Source: Sycobia sp. Sy_11
Taxonomy: Eukaryota; Arthropoda; Insecta; Hymenoptera; Epichrysomallidae
Assembly (NCBI GenBank): GCA_018907035.1
Contig: JACCIC010000205.1
Location: 720,001-784,000 of the forward strand
Reading direction: 5' to 3'
Length of the DNA: 64,000 nt
The notes under the pieces were generated by a model. It did no database searches, was not told where the DNA came from, and worked only from the letters and a program-made list of their open reading frames with translations. This document shows, in pieces, positions 54,352 through 64,000 of this stretch (the stretch's first letter is position 1; each line of letters starts with the position of its first letter). The position numbers were made by a program, and so were the translations under genes.

Positions 54352-54605
54352 ATATAGGATATGGTGCATATGTATATATATCAATATAGGCATTGCTATA
54401 CTCTCAAATGCCTCAGCACTCATAATCGCATAAAAATTAATACAAATTTTAATGCAATCAAGTTGAAACAAATAAGCGGTTGCGTGAGTTTATTGTCACT
54501 TCAACTTTAATTTAAAAAATATGAATTTACCTCTGGCAGTTTATCTTTGGCATCAGCTAACACGCCAAAATTCTTGTATAACTTCTCAATAGTATCCGTA
54601 CTCAT
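48542..54605 (-). CDS. API5: apoptosis inhibitor 5 (API5/AAC-11), 8 exons
   Basis: Nuclear all-helical HEAT/ARM-like scaffold that blocks apoptosis downstream of E2F1 and binds Acinus. Exons on minus: 54605-54531, 52141-51980, 51745-51580, 51487-51129, 51058-50867, 50786-50400, 50193-50022, 48639-48542. Phases agree throughout, giving 536 residues (human 524). Start STDTIEKLYKNFGVLADA is typical. The helical repeats run to about residue 445, including KRLASQFIARFFKHFPKLA and the IRKQAIKDLP block. A conserved tail follows: KRIKED nuclear-signal-like cluster, then the signature YTPPSGKYSSN. The last exon is a 31-codon RGG-type end (SRGRFQNRYNKVGG, then RGRGTWRKNSY) reached across a 1.4-kb intron that holds a MITE-like element; it is easily missed because the previous frame runs into a stop two codons past the donor. 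Intron 1 is 2.4 kb. Divergent from SRSF1. Confidence 0.97.
48818..49329. mobile_element. foldback MITE-like element, copy 2
   Basis: About 510 bases. The left arm (48818-48906) starts AATTAATAAATATTTTTAT, and the right arm (49249-49329) ends with the reverse complement of that. The arms agree over about 80 bases apart from a few substitutions and a short duplication of ACTG in the left arm. The sub-terminal block is TGACAGT..GACTGTCCTTG. The interior also folds back through AATATTCTATG. No coding capacity. It lies in the last intron of API5. No target duplication could be fixed. A hammerhead-like core at 49092-49125 is unique to this copy. Confidence 0.88.
54307..54350. repeat. (AT)n microsatellite
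   Basis: AT run of about 42 bases in intron 1 of API5. Confidence 0.96.
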
Positions 54606-57035
54606 TCTGATCGTTGGTGCTGCGTTCTGTTTATAAAATTCTTTCGGATAAATTATAAAACTGTATTAAAAACGTCAAACACGGTAAAATACAAAAGGTA
54701 AAGATCAAATATCCATGAAGAAACTCGAAACTATAATTAGATACCATTTACTACACCGGCCTAATGTAAAACCACGCTCGGCAGGAATAGAAATGGCCGG
54801 AAAAAAATATGGCGTATCGCTTATTCCGCTTCCCTTGTATCGTACTCCCTCTATATGTATTACAGACGAATTACCAATGCAGGGTGACCAACTTAAATCC
54901 GAAGTTTCTTAGAAATAAATTATAAGCTATGTACGTAAATAAGCAGGTACTGCGAATGTCTTTTATGTACCTGCAAAAGCCTGCAGGTACACCGTACACC
55001 AGTACCTACCCTACAGGATAATCTGGTATAATAGGTAGAATAACTGGTATAAGGGTACCTGTTATAAGAAATGAAGGTTCTATGTTTTCCCCTCGGAAAT
55101 TTTCACTTAATTCGTGATACTTAGAATTGCGATAATTGCTATTTTTACCGTTGCATTTTCTTGCATCTGCTTCCCAGCTTGCGCATTAGCCACACGTAAT
55201 ACTAATTTATGAATAATTTATAAGTAATTTATTTTATTTTCATTTGTATGCTTAATAAATCTTTTCACCGATCTAACAGTACTAGTCCTATTAGAATGAC
55301 AATGAAAAACTGCTTGTAAAGTAAAATGCATAGCACGAAAATGCGTATTTAACAGATTTTAATCACATCTTGAATTCTTTTTTTAAATGTTTTGTTTTTA
55401 ATATTTACTATTTGTAGATTTAAGCTTGATAAAGTTTATGGTTTTCGATAAAAAATTTAATTTTCGGGAAAAGCCACTATCATATATAAATAATTATTAC
55501 CTAGCAAACATAAATTACATAAAATTTCATAAAAATCAGGAAAAGTTGCTTTTTGGAAATACGATCTCACATCGACGATGGGAAAGTCTAAACGAAATTA
55601 AATTATTCTTCAGAAATATCGTTTATAGTACAAAAATATATAGAACAAAAAATATGTATATGATGAAATATCTATAACTTTTGTTTGAAATATTTTTTAA
55701 AAATTTTCGTATTTTTTAAGATAAATTTTAAGAACAATTATTTGTGTTTTTTATAGATTTCACCACGAAAGTTGATTTTTTTGACGAGAGCCAGTGTATG
55801 ATATTCGTAATCGGCACTCCAAAAAGCATATGTGACAAATTTTCATCCAAATGGGGAGTGGGTACTTTTCGAAAATTTAATCTATATAATGAATCTTATT
55901 AATAAATAAAATTAGTTTTCTTTTCTGCCAAGTTTAGAGAGTAAAGATAATTTTATATATTAGGTCTAAAGATGCAAATCATTTCTTATTTCTGCTACTT
56001 ATCAGTTATCAGCTGGCCATCAGGACGCTTCTTCACACTGTCACATGCAGCTATTTGTAGATTTATATTTGTTCGATAAGTCCCTTTCTTCTTCATGAAT
56101 TCAGAATTTCAGACGGCAAAGGCAACGTGAAATTATTGTATATTATATAATTGATAATATTTTGGTGAATGTTCTTGTTAACTTGTTAACTGATAATTAA
56201 AAATAAATCAGCAACTTTTGTTTTACGTACCTATATGCTGGTTTCTATGTTACTGTAAAATTATCTTCAGTATATGATATAAAAGGAATATCATAACATG
56301 GACATAGTTATTAAAATAATTTTAATTAATATTTAATCTGGTTTAATATTATAAATTTCTACTAATTTAGAAATAGAAATAAGAAAATAACTATAATAAC
56401 GAACCGGAAGTAGATTATGGAAACTACGCTTCGTGATGTGATATTCAATTACTATATTTGCCATCTATATTTGCTATTTTGATGTACTGTGTTGCTGTTT
56501 CTGTCTCTTAACATAAAATTCTATATCTATGACTGTATAGCGTCAGGTTATATTTTATTGTAAGACCTTTGCAAAATTACGTATTTTCAAATAGTCGAAT
56601 TAACTTTATATTAGGTTATTTTTATTAATTTATTCTATATATAGCTATATTGCTACTGCTACAGTGATATTTATTGTAGGGTACATTGGCAGTACCAGAT
56701 TGGTAGTATTGGCACTACACCAACACCGAGTTCCTGCTGTCCAGCGTGCGCAAAGCGCATGGAAGAGTGAATAGCGAAGAGGTCGAGCAGGGGACTCGGG
56801 GATCTGCGAGCAAGACCATCTTTTGTTAAAAATTGATCATTTATCCGCCATTTTGCTTGTTTCTTCGTCAGCATAGTTTTGTAGTATAGGGAAACCATCA
56901 ACGTTTCGACAGAATTTAATAAGCATTCAACGTGGTTTCCTTTGCATAACATTTGGAAAATATAAATAAACGAAGTTACTTTTTGAAACGCTAAAAGTAC
57001 GTTTTGATTCTCTATATATTCAATCTATAGCCATC
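54606..57035. promoter_or_regulatory. divergent promoter region API5 / SRSF1
   Basis: 2.4 kb without a gene. GGTACC/CTGGTA-rich islands lie at about 54955-55070 and 56640-56730. An ETS-type ACCGGAAGTA is at 56402-56411, about 625 bases before the SRSF1 start. A GC-richer block at 56690-56830 is the most likely SRSF1 promoter or 5' exon. Small open frames here (54715-54912, 55426-55677) have no family resemblance. Confidence 0.4.
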
Positions 57036-58131
57036 ATGTCTCATGGAGGTGGAAGAAACGAGTGCAGAATTTACGTCGGAAATTTACCTCCTGATATTCG
57101 CACGAAGGAAATTCAAGATTTGTTCTATAAGTTTGGCAAAGTAACCTTTGTGGATTTGAAGAATCGTAGAGGCCCTCCTTTTGCCTTTGTTGAATTTGAT
57201 GATCCAAGGTTTGTTGTTTTTTAATTATTCTAACTTGTGTTATTTATGTTATATATATTATTGATGCTCATAAAAATTTTAATTTTACCAAATGCCTCGA
57301 ACTTAAGGCCGTTAACAAAAGCAAGTAAGAAAATCTATGAATAAAAAAAATTACTCTTGATATTGTTAGTAATGAATTTCTCTGGTTGGGAAATTTTTGT
57401 AAATAAATGATACTTATTTTCAATAAAATCTTCTGTTCAGGTTGTTAATTATATTTGTATAATATTATTTATATTACTAGAGATGCTGAGGATGCAGTCC
57501 ATGGAAGAGATAGTTATGATTATGATGGATACAGATTAAGAGTTGAGTTTCCAAGAGGTGGAGGACCAAGTAGTTTTCGAGGAGGTAGAGGTTCAGGAGA
57601 TAGTAGCAGAGGACGTAATGATATGGGTAACTCACGAGGACGGGGTCCTCCGGCAAGAAGATCTCAATATAGAGTATTGGTTACCGGATTGCCATCTTCA
57701 GGTAGTTGGCAAGATTTGAAAGATCATATGAGGGAAGCTGGTGATGTGTGTTTTGCTGATGTATACAAAGATGGTACTGGAGTAGTTGAATTTTTGCGTT
57801 ATGAAGATATGAAATATGCTGTAAAAAAATTAGATGATTCACGATTTAGATCACATGAAGTAAATATTTATTTGTGTATTGATGTATTAAAGTTTTTAGT
57901 TTAGAATAAAATATAAAAAAATATTTTTTATTTTAGGGTGAAGTAACCTACATAAGAGTGAAAGAGGATCACAGTGGAAGTGGTGATCGAAGTCGAAGTG
58001 AAGATAGAGACAGAGGACGAAGCCGTTCTCGAAGTTATAGTCCACGTCATAGAGGTTCACCAACATATTCACCATGGCGTAAAAATTATTCGCGATCCAG
58101 GTCACGTTCCAGGTCTCGCTCGTATGACTAG
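57036..58131 (+). CDS. SRSF1: serine/arginine-rich splicing factor 1 (SRSF1, SF2/ASF), 3 exons
   Basis: Nuclear splicing factor that binds purine-rich exonic enhancers and recruits U1 and U2AF. Exons: 57036-57208, 57481-57859, 57937-58131. Phases agree and give 248 residues, the same length as the human protein. RRM1 spans about 11-86 (RNP2 [11 protein letters not shown]1 GPPFAFVEF). A glycine/arginine linker spans about 84-118. The second, pseudo-RRM spans about 119-192 with its hallmark SWQDLKD at residues 133-139. The RS domain is short and divided ([18 protein letters not shown], then a [13 protein letters not shown] end). The ATG follows CATC and is the first in frame. Exon 1 has a weak GTTTGT donor. 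The long 3' region may be regulatory. Confidence 0.98.
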
Positions 58132-61100
58132 AGTGTACGTATTATATACTGTGCTCTATAATTACAATGAACCGACATTCTTTCTTCTGTGCTGCGTTTC
58201 ACTTACAATAGAATTTTACCAAATAAGAAGCTGTAGTATTGAGGTATGAGTCTGGTGAATTGTTTGAATTGTTTAAAGATTTATTGATGTCATTCAGTAC
58301 AGGTGTAAATTTAGTACAGCTGATAGCTGTATATTTGTTTAATTGAATTTTTATTACGTAGATAATATTTTGTCCTTTTTATCATTAATTTAATTAAGTA
58401 ACTACGTATTAAATGTGAAGAAATGCATTATATAACAGTGTACATTGTGAGGAAATACATTCCTTTGCTCTTATAAATTTACACAAATTAATCTATTGAA
58501 AAATGTATTAAACTGTTACTAAATCCTGAAATTTAGGTCAACATTTGAAAATATTTTGTGTTGGTTTTTTATTGGTCCACTTCAAAGTTTGTATATATAA
58601 AAGCGTATAGTGTCATTAACAATATTCCAAGTAAAATTGAAATTTCAGTAAGCCTTAATAATATAGATCTCTAATTACTGAAGGAATTTCCTTCATACAT
58701 TGTTTAATGAGATAAAACATTTAGTATGAGGATTAATTATTGTAAATTAAGTTTAAAAATCAGTGTAAGATACAAAAAGTATTTCAAATTTCAAATCGAT
58801 GCATGTTAATTTAATTCATACTTCCAGAAGTTTTTTTAATTCTGTTCGAAAATAAATACTTTTAATCTAATAATGATATAATTTTTTGAATGTAAAGTAC
58901 ATAAATAATTGAAATCTATTTCAATACTGCTTAATTTTTAATTATTAAAAAGTATTTATTTTTTTAAAAAACAAGCTCATTTCAATTTACAGACTCATAA
59001 TTTATAGAATAAACAGCGTTTACTATAATGTATTTGAAACTAATGTATTTTTTCTTCTTTTGTATATTGGATTGGATTGTAACACAATGAATGAAAAACC
59101 TGAAACCCACACATGATGATCTTGCTTCTTGGATGGAAAATGCACACGCGACGCGTTGCTTTGGACGGATTATGCGCGGAGAGCAAAAGAATTGTTGGGA
59201 ACGGATCGCGAAATTAAGATAAAGAGTGAGGGATTCGGGAAGAAGAATTAAAAAGGATCGGAATCAGGATTTTAGATCGCTTTTGAAACAGGATGACACT
59301 TTTTCATTTCAAAAGGAAATCTTTGAGATTAGAAAGGATCAAAGCACCATTCCCAAGTTTTGTAGTATATAATGTTCATAGGAGTTGCACATGTCTTTAC
59401 AATATCTGGACAAACCTGAACTCTTTAATTTAAAATTAACGTTTTCCATTTCTTTTTTTTTTCTTTGATTTATTTGTAAGACTGTGAAAAAGACATTTTA
59501 ATTTTTAACTGTAAAATTATGAAAGCAGTGAAATTTTACAATCACAGGATTTATTGAAGAGGAAATTCAAAGGATATGTGCAATACATCCTACAAAGTCT
59601 TGGGAATTTGTGTTTAATTGCATTTTGTGTTACTTGAGGAATTTAAGGATAACTGTAAGACGCTTACTAGGATATAGTCTAGAGCAAGAGGATTTCATCA
59701 TCGATCTTCTGTCAATGATGCAATGCCTTTCATTACGGTCTTTAAACGGAAAAGGATTTTCAAGTTACATTCGGAATAAAAAACAAATATTGGATTGGTA
59801 GCTTGTCATAGGATATACTCCTTGGGGAATCATTTGGATTGTGCATTAAAAAAAATCATGGATTCACTAGTGAAGCAAGAGGAGATGAGGATTTCGATTC
59901 CTCGAGTTAAATATTTTTTCATAAATTCAGAGGAAAAGATTAATGGATTTTATAGGATTAATTTCTTCTTCGATTGATGGATACTTCTGAAGATTTGCTG
60001 GAGGATGTAATCTGTTTATCTGAAAGGTATATATATATGTCGGGTTTGCTAATCGAGATGCCTCATCTTCTACAATTTTGCATGCTCTTGCTTCAATGTT
60101 CTTCTTTGATCTAAAATTTATTTCCTACTTTTTTTCTTTGTTGATCCCCATTATCAATGGACACTCAAATTTGTTAGCAATTAAAAAAAAAACTAAACGA
60201 ATTTTTTGTTACTACTTAATACATTAATATAATTCTTCCCAAATAATTTTTAGGGTTAGTGAATAGTAAATAGATAATTTGGTATAAGAAGGAAGCAACG
60301 TTTATCGTGGTGAAGGGATTATATTTGCCTTAATTATATTGTTTTTAATTATTTTGTTACAGTTTGTATTCACTAAATATTTCAATAGTGGATAATATTT
60401 TACAAACTTATTCTTAGGTATGCTCAAATTTGAAATAAAGATATATTATTTATAAATATATAAAACTTGCAATTTTCTCTTTCTCTATACTTTTAATATA
60501 TTTTGATTTATATATTACAAGCTTAAAAATTCTTTTATTTAAAAGTTTTACCAATTATGTAAAACAATATTAATATAAAGTTGTGCCTGTATGGCAATAA
60601 TTTCATGTAAAGAACAAATTTTTTTTTTAAATATCTGCCTTTAAAAAATATTCCTCGCTCGTAGATTGCTTACTTATTTTCTTAATGGCATAACAAATTA
60701 GTATCTTACAGCATGATGTCTAAATAAAAACCTTAAATGTAAGAAAAAGAAATCTTATCCTCACCCTTATAAGACCACATTAGTGGCATGTAAATATTGT
60801 TTACGTAAAAAAATTTTCTTTTTTCACCCCTTCATTAATTGACATTAATGTGCCATCACACATATTTATTATGCACATATAGGCTTTGAAACGTATCTAT
60901 ATCAACAAAAATTGTACAATATTTGCCAACCACTTGTTCTGTAATTTATGTTCGCAAAGTTAATGTAGGTTATTAGACTTTGTACAATTTAAAGCTCAAT
61001 ACTTATTAACTGGTTTTAACTGGTTTTCAAAGCATGCTGTTATAATGTTGTGTGACGGAAATTAGGAGAAGCTGAACTTCATTTGATAAAGCTTGTTAAC

Positions 61101-61320
61101 GGGAACCTACTGTTACTACGTCATTACATCCCTGGTAATTTGTCTCTAGTTGAAGAACAAATAGAAATAAAAACAAAATAGGAAGAAGTCTATTTATTGG
61201 AAGTATATTGCAGCTTGTAAAGATTTGAAATATTTTGCATATAATACTTATTAAGTGTATTTATGTAAGTATTTTGTCATAATAAATAAACACATTATTT
61301 ATGACATTTCATGTTTCAAA
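58132..61320 (+). other. SRSF1: probable long 3' UTR / downstream region of SRSF1
   Basis: Several AATAAA signals occur, the first clear ones at 58851-58856 and 59008-59013. Segment 59090-59345 is purine-rich and far less AT-simple than its surroundings, with GAAGAAG, GGATCGGAATC and AGAGTGAGGG words that resemble SR-protein binding sites. A second such stretch runs from 59545 to 59960. No protein family is seen in the open frames at 59610-59977. SRSF1 genes of vertebrates autoregulate through 3' UTR splicing; the same here would be inference. Confidence 0.35.
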
Positions 61321-64000
61321 ATTTTATGAATAACCAAATATATTGCTTCATCTCCTGAAATTTTTTTATGCTAATAAATATTATAGATTACTAGTTATCA
61401 GGATTTATGATTAATTTTGCATAAATGAGTTTTTAAAATTAAAATTGAGTTTTTAGCAAATAATAATATTTTCTTTTGCTGTAACAAATAACGTTTATTT
61501 CTAGACATTAAATAAATATAAGGTGTACAGTACAAATATATTACTTCTAATATAATTATAATTGAAAAAATGGCAATATATTTTCATTTATATAGTTATT
61601 TATTAAGTAGTATATTGATAACTTTAACAGCTTATTATTTAACATTGGGTAACTTTTTATTGAAATTTGTATATTATTTACAAAAACTTATATCTAATAC
61701 TTTCTTTTATAAAATTGATTTTTAAGTTCCTTTTAAGGATTTTCATAGGGTTTTATAGTAGTTTCATATAGATAATTTTTAGTTAATACATTAATGTTTT
61801 CACAACAAAATGTTGTTAATTTTTTTATTATTAATGTAATAAATGTTCTAGGTACTTATAATTTTGCGTTCATTTCTGAACCTAAAAGTATACTTTTTGT
61901 TAGTTACATTAAAGGGATATTATAAGTTTTAAAAATGCTTACCAGTGAAATGAATATTTATAAATTTCTTTGAAACTTCAATAATGCAGGAATTTCAATA
62001 ATATCCGGGACAAATTTCAAGAGAGAACAAATTTACATTTTTTAGATTGAATTTTTATTATCTCTAAAATCTACATTTGTTATTATCCTACGTTTTGTGA
62101 TAAATAACGTACGATTCATTTTTCTAGCTATCTACGGTGATTTTTGAATAATTAGATGCAAGTATTAATCTGAACAAATGATAGCTGTACGTATATATAG
62201 GAGAGACTGTTGGATTATTGGTAAGCAAAGCTGAAAAATCATTTTTAAATAGCTGCACATTGTCAGCAGAGCACGTGCCCAATACTTATTTTAGTATCTG
62301 ATCGCAAATGTTTAGAAAAGCAGGAAGGTATGACTGCGACTAGTGAATGTTCTTAAATTCTTTCTTCAGAAAAAATTACATAATACTTAGATTGAATAGT
62401 CTTGTATAAATTAAAATTTTTAATAGAAACTTAAATTTGAGAGTTATTGATAACAAAAAATTTGTTTTGTCTTACAGAATTTGATAACTATTCGGATGTT
62501 ATTTTTCAACAATTTTACAAAACTATTTATCTGCATGTTGTGTACAGTATATACTAGAAATTTCAATTTTGCTAGTTTTTTAACAAATTTTAGAAAGGAT
62601 CAGGTACTGTTAGAATACATATGTTATAGCTCACAAGAGTTGCGAATTATTTGGTGAACAATAATGCAATATTAATAAACATAAAAGTTATTAAAAACAC
62701 TAGGCTAGTTTTAAATGTCAATTCACTATGAAAGTGTACAATAAAATGAAGAAATATTGAGAGAAATGTGGTTGACAACCACCGATATTTTACATTAAAC
62801 ATGAGCTTCAAGAACAATTTTAAGTTGAAAAGGAGAGTTTTTCAAAAACGTTTATTTAATAAATTTAAAAAAAACTTAACAATTGTAAAACTAATGAGAT
62901 ATTGTTTAGATACCATATGATGTTGGAAATTTGATTTTTCAAACATAAAAAAAAAAAAAACAAAAAAAAAACTAGAGTTTACTTTTTACGCTGTCTGTAA
63001 AAATGGTTAAACATAAAGATGCTAACATTTTAATTATTTTTCTTTATTCTCAAAAATAGCTTATATGTTGCAGAAAATAAGTAAAATCATCAAGCAAGTA
63101 ATTCGCAGTGAAAATTCATACATCATAAAATATTGTTTATGGATTTTATAATATATATATAATATAATAGATCATTTTTGATAGGTGATTATGTAATATG
63201 GTCATCATTAATCATTGTACATCAGTATATCTATATTATAAACATTCCTGTAACATTGCATATATAAATTAGTGATATTAATAAATAGAAATGTTGTTTA
63301 TGTTTTCTGATAATTTAAGTCGAAAGCAGAATTCGCAGTTGTTAATAACTATTCAGTTAAAATTGCTTTGTTCAATTCGAAGGATTTCCTCGGGTGCTGG
63401 ATTCCCGTTGGTTTGAGGCCGAGTTTTGCAGTACACCAGTGTCTCATCAGGAACATAAAATTTTATCTCCATCAGAGCTCCATAGCTGTCATTAATAAAA
63501 AGGATCTTGTACGCTTAAACAAAACGCCGAGCTTTTCTTATTACCACATTATAATTCATATTGAAAATATTTGTTTTTTTTTCTTCCACTTCAATTATCT
63601 TCATCTTCATCCTGCTCTATGATACAACAATGGCTGTTCTGACTAAAACAACAAATCGATAAAAATTCTGAGAAAAAACTCATTACCTATGTATTTTAAT
63701 AACCATCCTTCAACGTAAGGACGGTAACAATAAAGATCGCATTTTTATCTAAATCGCATTTAAAATAAAGAAAAAAATAACCAACCCTTATTGCATGGAT
63801 AGCATTTACAAAGATTGTATTTTTATATAGACAGCATTTAAAGTTCAAAAAAATAAGCATTGCTCAAATTTTCATGAACAGTGCTTGATTTCCATTCAAA
63901 CCAATTTTTTTCAAACTCGTATCATATTTGCAAAAACGTGTACAAATAATACAAGCTACATTATAGCGTGTTCTACAATTTGTGTTTGCAACATTTAAAA
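61321..64000. other. AT-rich terminal region, no gene seen
   Basis: Mostly low-complexity AT DNA with poly-A tracts (for example about 62948-62975). One coding-like minus-strand segment of unknown origin lies at 63353-63514. A degenerate tandem duplication is at 63728-63865. Confidence 0.5.
63728..63865. repeat. degenerate tandem duplication, about 75-bp unit
   Basis: AAAGATCGCATTTTTATCTA with a following CGCATTTAAA is echoed about 75 bases later by AAAGATTGTATTTTTATATA and AGCATTTAAA. Two units are visible. Confidence 0.5.

Noticed and set aside
63700..64000. Possible tRNA or other small RNA genes
   Set aside because: I looked for B-box words such as GGTTCGANTCC across the window on both strands and found none with a matching A-box and acceptor stem.

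Overview
The window is nuclear DNA from an insect and is very AT-rich. Genes are split by short AT-rich introns with GT..AG borders, and (AT)n microsatellites and mariner-type debris are common. Gene content and style suggest a hymenopteran such as an ant or bee, but that is inference. I see no prokaryotic operon, phage, plasmid or CRISPR array.

Layout. 1-345: 3' end of a dead mariner transposon. 345-4616: repeat-rich DNA with no gene I can support. 4617-23726 (minus): one large 11-exon gene for a nose-resistant-to-fluoxetine (NRF-6)-like membrane acyltransferase. All eleven exons join in phase to a 771-residue protein. Its introns carry one copy of an inverted-repeat element, a second dispersed repeat and a probable non-LTR remnant. 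23727-31771: about 8 kb of AT-rich DNA and microsatellites with no gene seen.

From 31.7 kb on the window is denser in compact housekeeping genes: UMP-CMP kinase (minus, 31772-32774), COQ2 (plus, 34660-36368), ABITRAM (minus, 36647-37579), CMC2 (minus, 37779-38179), MED7 (plus, 45567-47120), API5 (minus, 48542-54605) and SRSF1 (plus, 57036-58131). CMPK/COQ2 and API5/SRSF1 are divergent pairs. COQ2/ABITRAM and MED7/API5 are convergent. CMC2 and ABITRAM lie head-to-tail only 199 bp apart. 38180-45566 and 58132-64000 hold no protein gene I recognise.

The genes do not form one pathway. COQ2 and CMC2 both serve the mitochondrial respiratory chain (ubiquinone synthesis, cytochrome oxidase biogenesis). 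CMPK makes pyrimidine nucleotides. MED7, SRSF1 and API5 act in transcription, splicing and cell survival. The most interesting unlabelled structures are: a two-copy family of foldback, MITE-like elements with about 80-bp terminal inverted repeats, one copy with a hammerhead-like core; CTGGTA/AGCTACT-rich islands confined to the gaps next to the housekeeping genes; a perfect X-box palindrome in a gene desert; a possible mitochondrial presequence on UMP-CMP kinase; and an abrupt GC-rich last exon in the NRF-6-like gene.
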